A stretch of DNA of 64,000 nt from Euwallacea fornicatus (lineage: Eukaryota > Arthropoda > Insecta > Coleoptera > Curculionidae). Shown one piece after another: positions 1 to 12,799 of the stretch (positions within the stretch are counted from its first letter, which is position 1; every line of letters starts with the position of its first letter). The notes beneath the pieces are model-generated. The model made no database searches, was not told the DNA's origin, and saw nothing but the letters and a program-made list of their open reading frames with translations. The stretch spans positions 682,001-746,000 of the forward strand of contig NC_089543.1 in the NCBI RefSeq assembly GCF_040115645.1. Direction: 5' to 3'. The position numbers and the translations under genes are program-made.

Positions 1-206
1 AACATTCTGCTGGTCATACTTTCGTCTTCTTCTATAGCCGTCAAAATTGCCTGATCAATGAAATCCGATGATCATCCTCTTCTGCCTGTATATGCAAGGC
101 TTACGTCATCCAATTTAAACTTATTGAACCATCTTTTCACTTGCTTTTGGCTGATTATTGCTTCGCCAAAAAGTTCGTCGAGATCGCGAAATGAGTGTGC
201 TGCCAT
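1..206 (-). pseudogene. mariner-type transposase N-terminal fragment, cut by window edge
   Basis: Read on the minus strand from an ATG at 206-204, one frame gives a helix-turn-helix segment (FGEAIISQKQVKRWFNKFKL, then a V-S-L-x-Y-x-G-R-R-G stretch and AILTAIEEDES). This matches the usual mariner transposase order of a V-x-x-W-F-x-K-F recognition helix, a G-R-x-G basic linker and an A-L-I-E-E-D block. An in-frame TGA follows the G-R-R-G, so the copy is dead. The rest of the element lies outside the window. The ORF in another frame over 121-339 is a shadow. Confidence 0.55.
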
Positions 207-605
207 CCATTCTTACTCGAAGTGAGACAGAGTAATGTGGCAAATATAGAGAAAATTTATGATATGTATTTTTATTACCGAAATAGAAATGATTATTTTT
301 CTGAAAAAAGTAAACAAAACGTCCATTTTTCCAAAACAATATAAACGCGAAAAAATCATCGTTAATTTAGTATAAACTTAATTGTATCTAGTACACGATT
401 CATAAAAATCATGTCACACTCGTCATTACAAAATTCATTGTTTCGCTCCTTGTTTTACAAACTTGGACTGATATGACAATGAGCTGCCTTATGAAACTTG
501 TGTTTTAATGGACGAATATAAAGTGGAGTCCTTATCACATATAAAGGCAAATGCATACTGTGATAACTTTTACCATACAATTCTCGTTTTATAACTACAA
601 TGAAG
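207..605. other. non-coding stretch between two transposon relics
   Basis: AT-rich sequence with no coding frame, splice pattern or repeat that I can recognise. It carries the TA target site (606-607) of the Tc1-like element that follows. Confidence 0.5.
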
Positions 606-607
606 TA

Positions 608-2138
608 CAGTCGCGGTCATATAAATAGCACACTTTTAACTTTAGGTCCAACTGAGAAATAAACACTTCTTATCTGCAAATGTTGATAAAATTTAGGTTT
701 TTTGTGAACAAAGGACAACATTTTTAAGAAAGGTCTTAACTTGTCCCTATACATATTCGATTATTTTCAAATTCAGTTGTTTAGTGTGGTCATATAAATA
801 GCACGTTTTCTAAGATCGCTGAAAAATATCACGTAAATTAACAATTTGTTTCTGAAAGTATGATATTTAGGTGTTTCCTTATATCCGATTGTTTAATTCA
901 AATTTTTTAGTGGGTAAAAGTAAGCATTGTGGTGTAGAAAGAAGAAATCTCATCGTTCGTTTGAAAAATGAAGGTCTCAGTATTTCAGAGATTGCTAATA
1001 ATATAAAATGTTCTCGAAAACTTGTTTACAATGCCCTTAAGTTATTTGAATCTACCAATAGTACTGAAAACAAAATTAGAATGCCTAGAAGTCGCAAAAC
1101 CTCAGCAGCAATGGATAGATTAATCACCAGAAAAAGCAAGTCTGATCCTTTTAAAACAGCTAGGCAAATTAAACAAGAAATTTTGAATGAACCTGATGTC
1201 AATTTATCTGTTAGAACTATTAGAAGGAGATTAAATTAAATTAATCTAAGAGGATGCATAGCGAAAAAAAAGCCACTAGTATCCAAACGAAATCTAAAGA
1301 ATAGATTAAAATTTACGCACGATCACGTGAATAAAGACATTAAATTTTGGAAAAATATTCTGTGGAGTGACGAATCAAAGTTCAATCGGTTTGGTAATGA
1401 CGGAAAAATATTTGTATGGCGCCCTCCAGGCCAAAGCCTCAATAAAAAATACACTATTAAAACCATAAAACATGGCGGAGGGAGTGTCATGGTCTGGGGG
1501 AGCTTTCTCGTGGAATGGTGTTGGTCCAATACATAAAATAGACGGTATAATGGACCGATTTATGTATAAAGATATCCTTTCCACTATCATGGAGCCTTAT
1601 GCAGATGAGTATATGCCCCTAACATACAAATTCATGCATGACAACAACCCTAAGCATTCGTCAAAACTTGTAAAAGGCTGGATTAGGGATAACATGGTAG
1701 GTGTTTTAGATTGGCCATCATAGAGTCCAGACTTGAACCCTATAAAAAAACTTATGGAGCCGCATAAAATGGGATCTACAAAATAAAAATCCTACAAAGT
1801 TAGAGGAATTGTGGAATAATATTCAAGATAGTTTTTACAGAAAGTTAGTGAAGTCTATGCCATCAAGATTAAATGCGGTTATACGAAATAAAGGCTATCC
1901 CACAAAATACTGACTTATAACATGAAAATTTGGTTTAATGTGAAATGTGCTATTTAAATGTCCCATCAAATATCATAAACTTTAGAATCATCTTTTGTTT
2001 TACATTTGTATTAGGTTCTTTTTTGTTCATATTTTTCGTATTGGCAAAATAAATCAGGAGACAGTCACAATTGATAAATTAATATAAGTTTGGAAATATT
2101 TAAAATTTAAAAGTGTGCTATTTATATGACCGCGACTG
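608..2138 (+). mobile_element. Tc1-like DNA transposon with IR/DR ends, TA target site
   Basis: A 1.53 kb element bounded by TA dinucleotides (606-607 and 2139-2140). Its outer inverted repeats are perfect over about 32 bases (608-639 against 2107-2138) and begin CAGTCGCGGTCATATAAATA. Related inner copies of the repeat lie at 786-810 in direct orientation and 1942-1966 in inverse orientation, giving the IR/DR arrangement of some Tc1-family transposons, in which transposase binds two sites at each end. One transposase relic lies between the ends. The ends are near perfect while the ORF is broken. This suggests recent arrival, or mobilisation in trans, followed by coding decay. Confidence 0.9.
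910..1913 (+). pseudogene. Tc1-family transposase, inactivated
   Basis: The order of a Tc1 transposase is visible: an N-terminal helix-turn-helix (GLSISEIANNIKCSRKLVYN), a second DNA-binding part ending in VRTIRRRLN, then a DDE domain with the first Asp in LWSDESKF (about 1360-1385), the second in MHDNNPKH (about 1635-1660) and an SPDLNPI block (about 1725-1745). Damage: the expected ATG is GTG at 910, TAA at 1237-1239, a frameshift near 1500, TAG at 1721-1723 and a second shift near 1750. The position of the catalytic Glu after SPDLNPI reads Lys. The C-terminus ends at TGA 1911-1913. The copy cannot make active enzyme. Confidence 0.85.
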
Positions 2139-2140
2139 TA

Positions 2141-4340
2141 TAAACTGATCATTTTAATCTTGACCGATCTCCATCTCATGATAAATATAGTGACGAAAAC
2201 TTTGTTTAACTGTGCGATAATTCAAGCGTAATCTGTACGCCTAAAGGTAATATTAGAAATTATTGTGATTCAATAACTCGTAACTATTATTGGTTATTGT
2301 CATATCATAATCATTAACCTACAAATTATAAGTTTTGAGCTGGACTAGTATCAAGTATTGCACACGTGCATCAACGAGACAGGCGCAACAAAACTGATAC
2401 ACTTATTGTAAGCAAACGTGGTAGATAAAAGGAAATTCTTCATAGGTTTATTGCTCGACGATAAATGAAAACTAGGTACGAAAATCACAGGAAATAATGT
2501 AAAAGGGATAAAATTTGACAATAGTCCACTAATTAATAAAAATTGGAGACACCTTTACACCATAGCCTTTTACTACCTGCGAAGGTATCCTAAGTCCGTA
2601 GGTGCATTCCAATAATACCGACTCTGACCATTTTGAACCTTTCACTGATTTTGACCATTATGTTACTTTCGATATGCAGTATTTCTTGTAAAGTTAACAA
2701 CAGGCAATAAGTGCTAAAAAAGTGACTTCTCACAACATTTTCAACCTTGAAATGATCATAATTTGCGAACGTAATATTATCTGCTACCTAGATTTAAATA
2801 ATAATTTTCTAAAATAAAAATTTACATTGACAAAATTTGTATTGATTAAAGCCTCAAAAGCAACCTTTTAGAGCAATTCACGCTTCCAGTGAAGAGCAAC
2901 CACTAAATTTGAAAGACATGCAGTATAATAATACGCAGTAACGATGAATAGAATCTACGGCAAAGCTTGGACTATTCAAAGCCCAAGCCATGTTTCTCTT
3001 CTGAATAGTAAATGCCTTTTTAGAAATGCGTCCCTAACAGGCATCGCTTTTCAAACCAGATAAATAAATTGGGAGAATATTGCCACAAACACGTTTAAAG
3101 GTTTACGTCAACTGGTAGTCGATTTTATGACTCTAAAGATGCCTTAGAAATCAAATGCACACACGTATTTGAAAATAATATACTTAACTATTACTTAAAA
3201 TATTTTCTTATCCAAACTCGATTTCAACAGAAAAAGCATTAGCACCAAAAACTACTTTATTTAATCAGTTATAATTAATAAAACTCATTCATTTTATAAC
3301 GAAAGAAAGTTATATAAACGTCTTGTAAGGAATATTCTTTCCTTTGGCTTTGACACAAAGATAACAAATCACCGATTTTTACTAAACGATCAAGCATTCC
3401 ACAGATTAGTTATGAAACTACTTTTCAGCTCCATGTAATCGTTAATTAACAGGCAAATACGAATCGAAATAAAACCAGTTTGTATTTCTGCAAAACAGTT
3501 GGGAGAGTCTACCTTAATGAAGAGTTTGGTTTTTAATTCGTTTAAAGCTTTCAAATAAAATGTAATTCAAGATTAGATTCTCTAGTAAAAGACCGAGCAC
3601 ATGCAAGGTTTATACGATTCCTTGGAAATGGAGTACCTACGCACTCCATTAGGTTTACAAAGACGTCTGTTTATAACAAAGCACAATACTAAGAACTATT
3701 GTCTTGTAGAAAAATTGTATCATTTAACAGTCATAACTTTGGAAATAGGTATTTTCCGTTAGGCGATATCTTCATGATGCCTTCGATTAAACTATACAAA
3801 AATGTATGACATTATGGTTAACTAGATAACACTTATCTAATAAATTTCCAATAAGTTTAGACGATAAATATTTTTATAGGAAGCAAGGATTATTATTAAA
3901 TCTTAAAAGCAGAGGAGATTTGTTTATAACTGAAACGACCTAAGAGTTTGAACTCTTCTAGTATGTTTACATTTTGCTTGACTCGAAAATGTACATCTAA
4001 GTGAAATAATGAATATATAACGGAATAGCTGCATCATTTACCCATACGTATGCTAAACAGAACCCATCTTTCTCAAGTTCTACCGAGCTCGGGCTTTTCT
4101 TCGAAAATCACGAGATGTATCTTGAGAGATTGTGTATTGTTATCTGATGGTATAAAGTCTTCAAATACAGTTACGATTACGTTATAGGTAAATACCGCGT
4201 AGCAGTAAACCGAAATGTCTCGTTTTATATACCTACTCCCTACGAGTTAAGACTTTATATGTGAAATATAAATTTTGTCTACGGCCTGTTTACATACGAT
4301 GTCATCTATTTTGAGGGTAACAGAAAAATATCCATCAGAC
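2141..4340. other. gene-free stretch
   Basis: About 2.2 kb of AT-rich sequence with stops in all frames and no convincing exon, RNA gene or repeat by eye. Confidence 0.5.
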
Positions 4341-4343
4341 TAA

Positions 4344-5037
4344 GGGTCGCCGCACACGAGCAACCTGAGTTGCTTGTGGCTAAATATTAACACGATTAAA
4401 AAGTTGTTAGTGACATTTCGCGTCCACATACGGGTAACTGAATAGTCCAATATACTAAATGGTACACCTATCAGTTCGCTGTGGATTTTGTTCAGATAGC
4501 ATGTGTTTGGGCTCTTAATACATGAAAAAAAAAAAACATCAAAACGAAAGCTGTATTGGTGTTCATCCGATTTTAAGCCGAAGATTTTTCAAAGGACAAT
4601 TTCATCAGTTGTTTGAAGGATTGAAAGAGTACCGCATAATTTTTTTTAATTATGTGCGAATAAGTCTTAGGAGTGTTGACAATTTCTTGAATGTACCAGA
4701 GCGTCGAATATCATACCAAAACATTAACGTACGAGGGCTGCACCACCACAAGAAAGATTTTAAAAAATCAATAATGTACGTAGGCGAAATATAAAGGTAC
4801 ATTGCAGTGCTGTCAGACAAACTTGCTAGTGTACAGCTACAGATTTGAACAAGTATGTAGTACATTTTTTGGCTACTACAAAGCAACTATTTATTCATCG
4901 GCGAAATAAAACATATTCAAATTTTTTAGTTGCTTTTGCTAAGAAATCACCTATGTGCAGGATTCTATTTAAACCCGTATGTTCTATTTCGGCAACAAAA
5001 TAGTTGCCAGGGAAAAGTTGCTCGTGTGCGACGGACC
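4344..5037 (+). mobile_element. PIF/Harbinger-type deletion derivative
   Basis: The element is flanked by a TAA direct repeat (4341-4343 and 5038-5040), the 3-bp target duplication expected of PIF/Harbinger. Its 21-bp terminal inverted repeats match at 18 positions and share CGCACACGAGCAAC. At 694 bp it is far shorter than an autonomous copy. Inside is a transposase N-terminal remnant on the plus strand, and the rest of the nuclease is missing, so this is a non-autonomous internally deleted copy. Confidence 0.8.
4522..4794 (+). pseudogene. HARBI1-like transposase N-terminal remnant
   Basis: This 90-codon frame contains VHPILSRRFFKGQFHQLFEG followed by an F-F-N-Y-x-R-I-S segment. It resembles the conserved start of PIF/Harbinger nucleases (V-H-P-x-x-x-x-R-x-x-x-G-E-F-x-x-L, then F-F-x-Y-F-R-M-S). 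The downstream DDE nuclease region is absent, consistent with internal deletion of the host element whose ends lie at 4344 and 5037. Confidence 0.65.
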
Positions 5038-5040
5038 TAA

Positions 5041-6956
5041 AACACATTTTGATTTGATGCACTGAATGTAAAGAAACATGTTGATATTCATGAAACAGAC
5101 TTTCTTGAAATGAGAATATATTGCTTCAAGAGTAAAAAAGAAAATTCGGTATTCAAGGAAGGTTTTTTGGAACACCGTTTGAAGATGTCTACCATTCAGT
5201 TGCTAGAATACGAATTTTTACTTTAGGTCGGTTAATATAATAAAACAATAATTAAGAGTCAGACCATGTGACAAGTTCACCTGTTACCAGTAATCGGAAG
5301 ATACCCAGGAGGATTATCGCCTCTGGGAATTATTGCTTTAGTTTACAACGCCAATTTCAAATACTATCTTGGCAGCAGGAACTTAAGCAAACACAATCTA
5401 ACTTCAATGCCCTAAATTATTTGAATGGGTATTTTGTTTTTCTATCCAATAATGACCGTAGGATAAAAAAAAATACTTTTAAGATAACAAGCCCTCAGGT
5501 TTCACAGGAAGTAGACATCCAATTTCTTAAGTCGACACCACATGATGCATGGAATGTTTGACCCAACGTTCGACTGAATATATACTTAGAATAGACACAT
5601 TATTCAAAAATACCAAATTTCTCTTATAAGAACTTAGTTATGTCGTGTATGTAACTAATTTGTTTCTTGATATCACCCTGTGGCCACTGAATACATAAAT
5701 TAAAATATTATTAAGCGGAAATCCTTAATTTTTGTATTTATTTTGTTTCGAAAAGTAGTTAAGAAATGACATGTTCAATTAAAATTTGAACCAAAATAAC
5801 AAAAAATATACATAGTAAACATTAGAATAATATAGTTATTTAAAATGGAAACGCATAAACTTCTATGAATTAAAACTAAATACACTTTAAATCAACTGAA
5901 ACTTAAAAGTTTAGTTTTGACCACAGACAATTTACCAACAAATACTTAAATAACGAAAATGCAAAAAAAAATCCCAAAAACTTTTTAGCAGAATAAAATA
6001 TGTGTGATAATACCTCTACTGCTATTTACAATGTCTCAACAGAAGTTTGGGTAGCTAAGCCATGCCTAAAATGACATACCTACCATAAATAAGAACTGTG
6101 TCAATATTTTCAAATTAAGTCTTGCTTACACAATAAGCATTTGTCAATAAAAAAATGACAGCTAGTGCCCAACAAGCCATTTCTGTCAAAATGAGCCACC
6201 TTATATTATTAAATGAAAGTTTTCTTTTTGCAATACCTAGTAAAGTTGATAAGATACTTTTTTTTCTATATGATAAATATTTATTATTACTATTGTATAA
6301 TATTGATATATTATTATTGTGTGATGCTTTTTAAACAGTTTCATCAATTCTTAAGAAAACACTACTTGAATACTAAGAGTACATACAGGAGTAGGCAATA
6401 AAAAACTCTTCAAAGAAGGTACTACTTGACTCCCCCTCCAATTTGAAATTTTTCACGCAAATAGTGTTGAAGAGACAGAACGACAGCGATACATTTGAGC
6501 CTTCTGTCAAAAAATATCCTACTTGTAACCATAATTTAAGTATATCAGGATTTTTCTTTAAAATGAATCATTACTTAATAAGACAAAGGTGAATCATTTC
6601 AACTGGAACGCTGTGTATATAATTCATCTCAATGTTCAGTTTTTCTGTAAAAGAGTTTTAATAAATGAAAGTTGATCTATAACCTGTATAGACAATATGC
6701 AACTATCAATTTGACCTTCAACCTTAATTGTCAATATTATTTCTCCATTTGGATGCATGCACTTTTAAAAACTACTAATATAACATATATGGCAGTTAAA
6801 TACCTGCACAGGTACTTAATAATTTCAGACAAGAAAACTTGTTGCATATATGGAACACCAATAAAAATTAATATTCATTAAAAATCATTATATAGATACT
6901 AAGCTTAAATTAGAGACTTAGGGACCGAATTGAAAATTAAAGGCAACATATTAGCC
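5041..6956. other. gene-free stretch
   Basis: No supported gene. A 97-codon frame at 5268-5561 has no recognisable family or splice context. The rest is AT-rich with many stops. Confidence 0.45.
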
Positions 6957-9477
6957 CTAATTAGTAGAGAAATTAATAACACCTCTCTTAGTCACCTGCA
7001 ATTTATTCATTTCTATATTATTCAGATGAAATGAACTATTTAAGACAACCATAGAATATTGAAAACCTTAATGTAATACCTATTGACGATAACAAAATGT
7101 GAATAGGTATTCTTATTTAGCCTGGAATTTTTCGCGCTATCAGTATTTTGTAAATATTTTTAGGACAACACGCAATGAGATACTTACCACTTCTTTGAAA
7201 CCATTTACAGTTCTACCTAACTGATAATCTCACCTTGTTGAAACTCCCACTACCACTATTAACACAAAAATTATATTTTGGTTACATTTGTGTGCAATGT
7301 CATGTTGGATGCAAGCATTTTTTCATGAAGCAACAATAAAAAAAAAGTAGTGCCAGTACAGTGATGCTTATCTAATGAATACTAAAATGTACATTAAAAG
7401 TCAATAGTATCTGATCCAATTGGAATCATCAAGACAATGTTTAATTTTGATCTTATTCATTTTTGTGATGGTTATATACTTAAATTTCAACAATTATAAA
7501 ATTAAAATTTTAAATTTGGAAACATATGGAATAAATGGATACAAAATTTTATTTTAATAAAATAAAATAGTAAAATATTTTTTATCAGACATTTAACTGG
7601 AACAAAATAGATACTTATTGGTCATACCTAAGCATAGTAGGTAATAGCTGTTTCTAAGTTCTAAGATGGTCTTTAAAAAATTGATAGACATAATAAATAA
7701 CTTAATATTTTCTAGAATAAAACTCAACATTGCAGGTAAGTTTAATACAATTCATTTATTTAGTTATAAAGGGGCAGATCATGAAACATTTAATTAACAT
7801 GTGTGAAACATGACTGAGAAAAAAAAACCACTGTTAATATGAAATAAAAACAAATAATTAGTTACTGTATCTCTAACATTTAATTATTACTTCTGGGCTG
7901 TTTAATCCTAATTTAAAAAATATAGAGTTTGATGTCATTTTTTTTTCTCCGAAATTGTTTTCATTCAAATGAATTAGCTATTTGTACTCAATAAGGATGG
8001 CTTTTAGGATTGCAAGAGGAATTGCAATGTTAATTTCACATAGTTTACCTAGGTAATGAAATAAAATAATTACTGTAAAATTGAAAAAATAAAAACTGCA
8101 GTCACACATATAGGTTTTTTGATATATAATTTGTGGTTACAAACATATACCAAAGCCCTGACTCTATACAGAAACATTTTAGTGAAAATTAAACTTATGT
8201 AAATGGTGTTTGTTTAAAAAATTTAATTTCCTCATTTCATTTGACAAAACTTTCTATTTTTCATAGATGTGCTATGGATTCCTAAAAATTAACATTTTAA
8301 GAAGACATATAATAATTTTACAATGACTCGGAGGTATGAAAATCAGAAACTCAAATGTCTGAATCCTTATTCTCATGTGAAAATATTTCAAGGAAAATAT
8401 GTATTATTAATTGCCAAAAGACTCGTGAAATTTTTTCTCACCTGGTTTGAGTGAAATGAAATTAATTTCTCCAAAGTAAAAATAAAGTGTAGTAGGTTAG
8501 ATAACAACTTTCTCACTTTTCTCATGATACATGAAAATAAGGGCATTGGTTTATTATCAGTTTCAGGAAGTACTGTTTATAAACAAATGTTTCATATTAT
8601 TTCATTTCAAATCATTTTATTCTTTGTTTTGGTTCATTGATTATCGATAGCATTAATGCCCTAATTCTGCCAAGTAATGTATTAGTGAAAAAAGAGTTTT
8701 ATACAGGTGATTAACTGAATAAAATGATTATGCAAACAAATTCATGAATTATCAATGTAATACTAGCTTTCGATCTCTGATTGTTGTCGTTATTATAAAT
8801 TATATTCATGTTTACGTTTATACTTTGGAACAAAGCTGAATTATACCTACCTAAAATTCCAAAAACCACTTCTGAGATCAATTTTCAGTAGAATCGTTAA
8901 AAGCTCCTTCCCAGAATCAGTTTAAAATACCTACAGAAAAGTAGGTTTGTTTTTAATAAAAAGCAAATTTCATATGGTGAAAGAAAGGTATTTCATGGTT
9001 TTTTAAACAATGCTTAATCTCAAAATCTCATAATTGGGCTTAGATACGTAAACAATAAACATAAATAAAAACAAACTGATGCGTGAGGGTTATACGTATA
9101 TTATTGTACACTCCCGCAACTACCACGACCACCTACATAAAATAGGAGTAAAAACAGGTACCTAATTACTGAAAATCAATAGCCAACGTTTAGATAAATT
9201 GTAAAATAATCCCGAATAATGCAAAAGTGACTTCTAAAAATCAAATAAACAGATTAAAACAACATACTTATGTTGTCCTGTGATGCACCATTACTTGGAA
9301 TTAATACCTTGTACTGCTTCGATCATAAAAGCTTTGGCGTGTCCATACCATCGGAATTAAACAAAATTTCTAATTTATGAAGTAAACTGCAGTAAGCACA
9401 AGTTGAGGACTAAATCACTAAACACCGTCACAACTAGTTTTTGACTTTATTTTGATAAAATTTTCTTCGTCCGACAT
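6957..9477 (-). other. weak candidate for a minus-strand spliced gene
   Basis: Scattered exon-like pieces share the minus orientation. A start frame at 9477-9418 (MSDEENFIKIKSK) sits in a locally CpG-richer patch. A piece near 9300-9265 ends in a good AA|GTATGT donor. A piece ending at 7188 reads DYQLGRTVNGFKEV and runs into GTGGTAAGT. An acceptor then opens 13 codons at 6995-6957 (VTKRGVINFSTN, stop), in phase with the previous piece. I do not recognise the protein, the first piece has an early stop unless spliced, and long gaps between pieces remain unexplained. Confidence 0.18.
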
Positions 9478-10839
9478 TACTACGACCGACTCGTGTAAGT
9501 ACAGCGGTTCGGGAAATTACATGGTGCAGCGTTGCCAAATGCATGGGCTTTTTTGGAAGTGAGACGTGATGTGGCGCTATTTTTATTTAAGCGCTGATTG
9601 GTTTAAAAATGAATGACGCTACTGCTTTTAAATTTTAAAACAAGTTCCATTGATAAAATAATCTTGAATTTTTTTAAATCTGACTCCCACATGCCTAATT
9701 TCACCTCCTAGTCATAATAAGCAGTTTGCTTTGCCAAAAATAAATAATTTAAGGTTACTTCAATAATTCAATAACAAGGGATGGAACAAGTTTTTAGTAA
9801 ATAATAACGAATTTTTCTTAGTTTGTCTAAGTTACGTATGGTGCTCGGGATTTTACGCTTAGTAGTATAACAAAACAATTTTTCAGCAGAATTTTCCCTT
9901 TACGGATACATACATATCTTCATACCACAAATGTTGATTCCAGGAAAACTATGTATACACATTATTTTAGTTTCTCTGATGTGCTTTAAGAATATAAGCG
10001 AGTTTTAACTTGGTTTTTAAATTATTTTACCCATATGGGTAAAAAAAATTCCAAAGTTTGCAATTTCACCAAGCTGACGACTGCCAGCGACCTCTATTAA
10101 CATCCTCATAAAATATAGTCTATAATAAAACTGCCTGCTTGTAACCTCACATGTCACATGTAACCGCACAACAGTGAGGACTGAAATTGACTGCATTGCC
10201 AGATTCTCCCAATGTTTCTCAAACCTAGATAAATTATTTTTAAAAAATCAATTATATACATTTTACAGAGAACTATTTTTAATGCTATACCCTCAAAAAT
10301 TATATTACTTTTTATTGCTTTAAATTTATTTAAAAATGTTAAACAGAGTGTATCGACTAAAGCGCTTTCTCTTAGCTTTGTAATAAAATTAAAGAAAATA
10401 GGCTACACGTCGACAACAGCGCTTTTCTTTGACAACTACCTATGATATAGGATAGGAATTCTGGGAATTTCTTTTTTTTTACGACGTTGCCAATATCAGT
10501 AAAAAATTGTGGAAATTCCCAAGACAGTTTTGACGTCTTAACAAGTAAAGCAGTAGATACCAATTAAAAATTCACAAAAATTCCCCTTGTCCAAAACTGC
10601 TTGAAAAACAAACAATAAAATAATTATTGAAATAACCATTTTTCGCAAAGTTGTTGTTCCTAGATTGTCAATATCAATCATTGTCAACTATACACTGGCT
10701 AATTTCGTAAAATCAGAATCCATCTTCTGTTTATTTTTACAGATATTTCATCATATTGATATTGTGCAACATTTTTAAATCCAAATTACTTTCTGCAATT
10801 TGTCTGTAAGCCAATAATTGATTCTCCCAATTTCTTGAT
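9478..10839. other. intergenic region upstream of the R3H gene
   Basis: No gene seen. A slightly GC-richer patch at about 9480-9570 could be the promoter of the weak minus-strand candidate. The plus-strand gene that starts at 10840 presumably has its promoter in the last few hundred bases, but no TATA box or initiator stands out. Confidence 0.35.
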
Positions 10840-11783
10840 ATGACAGTTATCAAAGGTAATAATAAGTCTTATTTCACAAGGCCTGGTTCTGCTCAAGTAT
10901 CAGATTCTGAATCCCTACAGTAAGTATTATTTGAAAGGTTGCTTGAATTGCTTGAAATTTTCCAAACAGCTTAGGCAGCGCCTCAGCTAGTGATGCAGAA
11001 TCTCTGAGTAATGAGCCAGTTGGCCCCAGTCGTTTGTTTCATACATTAGTTCCTAAAACCAATCAGTCAGAAGAGCCTGTTAATCTAAAAAGGTCATCAG
11101 GAAAAAGGAAAGTGCGACGATATCAAAACCGTAAGTTTAGATTTTAAATTAGTAAGTGTTTAATAGTAAACCATCAATTAAAGGATGTCTTTTACAAACA
11201 TTGTTAGAAGAAGAGGATGAAAGTTCTTTAGTTATAATAAATTCACATAAGAGCCCCTTTGCTAGACTTTTGGAGGATACTAGTGCCATGAAATATTGGA
11301 ATAATTTTATTGAAAAATCAGACCAAGAACAGGCAGACATCATTAATGCATTTTCACAGCAGTATCACAAAGAAAAGTCAAAGTCAGATATTGTAATACA
11401 AAATAATAAACCTCCCCTAGGCAGGGTTTCTTCTCTTGTAAAGAGAACTCTTAAAACCAAAAAGAATCTATCAATGGAATCTGTTCAAAACTGTGAGATT
11501 GAGATGCTTGAATTCTTTGAAGCATCTCCTCAAGATGTATATGTTAAATCTCCAACTAGTAGTTTTGACAGGTTATTACTGAAAGCAATTGCTCATTATC
11601 ATGGCCTTCAAATTAAGTGTAAGTACTTTTTGATGTTATATGATTATTATCAAAGATTGATATTATTTAGGTGTTGCTCCCTCAGGTGAGAATTTGAAGC
11701 CTTGTATTGAAATTTTTAACATGAAAGAAAAGTGGGTTCCTGCAAACTGCTTCCTAACAGATTTTATCCATCAACTAAGATGA
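10840..11783 (+). CDS. R3HDM4: R3H domain-containing protein 4 (R3HDM4-like)
   Basis: Four coding exons, 10840-10919, 10970-11130, 11184-11618 and 11671-11783, join in phase into 262 residues, close to the roughly 270 of vertebrate R3HDM4. The introns are 50, 53 and 52 bp with GT-AG ends. The N-terminal third is polar and Ser-rich and ends in a basic patch (KRKVRRYQN). The middle carries YWNNFIEKSDQEQADII, matching the family's V-W-N-D-F-x-x-R-S-x-E-E-Q block. Residues about 195-225 hold an FFEASPQDVY segment and then the R3H helix FDRLLLKAIAHYHGL. R3H domains bind single-stranded nucleic acid in other proteins, but the job of R3HDM4 is poorly known. The Arg of the R-x3-H signature is present, while the His position reads Lys. 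Convergent with the TBC gene downstream. Possible poly(A) signals lie at 12504 and 12569. Confidence 0.85.
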
Positions 11784-12799
11784 AGTTTTATTTCTTTAAA
11801 ATTTTAAATCACACACATCATAAGTTTTAAATTTAGAACATTTTTTTTGCTTGTAGTTTGTACTTTACTTAAAAAATGTTACCATTTATGTTGCTTTAGG
11901 TGTGTATTTATACAGAATGTTTTCAATCCATATATTAGGTAATATTTACCTGTACATAAGTGATTAAAATCTCAAAACGCCAATTTGCTGTGCAATAACT
12001 TCCAGCTCCTAAAGATAATACTTAATATTGTCATATGCGCATGTATTTTTAAACTCTTGTAGTAGCAGCTTGCTTATATGTGTCTATAATATATTATGTC
12101 TAATTCATTATAGTCCTAGTTGAGTAAGGTAGGTGAGTTAATAACTGTGGTAGACTAAAACAGGTAATGTGTATTTGCTAGGGAGTTAACACACAATGAC
12201 TGAAGGATATATTTTTTTTAACAAGTATTTAAATTTGGACTTAAGTTAAATTATTATGAAATTAACATGATATTAGACATAAAACGTTGCAAAGCATGCT
12301 TACTGAGATTTTATTCCATTGACCCGTTTATGCATTTGCTCACAAAGTAGCTCGGCCCGAAACTGATTAGTCTCATAAAATTTTGCATTAAGCATTTAGC
12401 AAATAAATAACTATTCTACTTCTATAGTCAACTCTTGACAGAAGTGACAATATGCAGTGTGAAAAAAGTGCACTTCTTTGATGTGAAGTTTTTCATCTTT
12501 TGAAATAAAAAAATGCTATGTTTAACCTCCTTTTAGATTGTAAAGCACTTATATTTGGTAGAAGGCAAAATAAATCTTATAAAACATTTTCTGTCTTTTA
12601 TTGATAAAGTGATCCTGGAAAATATTGAATGTCGTCAAACATGTTAAATAAGAGATTTGTTGAGGTGTAAATTAATTTATCACTGAATATATAATATAAA
12701 AATATGTGAAGTCATGTATTTACATTTAACAAATAACATACCTTAAAATTTAAATTACAAAAAATTCAGGAAAACTACTCAAAATAAATTCCACTTTAC
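11784..12799. other. convergent intergenic / 3' UTR region with a dispersed repeat
   Basis: The 3' ends of the R3H gene (+) and the TBC gene (-) face each other here. Bases about 12112-12426 form a diverged copy of a repeat whose outer parts recur at about 46672-47716. AATAAA occurs at 12504 and 12569 on the plus strand. Confidence 0.5.

Noticed and set aside
5268..5561. 97-codon plus-strand frame
   Set aside because: No recognisable family, no splice or promoter context and an irregular composition; chance frame.
11131..11156. A 26-base intron in the R3H gene
   Set aside because: Too short to be spliced. The next in-phase acceptor, at 11183, gives a normal 53-bp intron and the family-like sequence.
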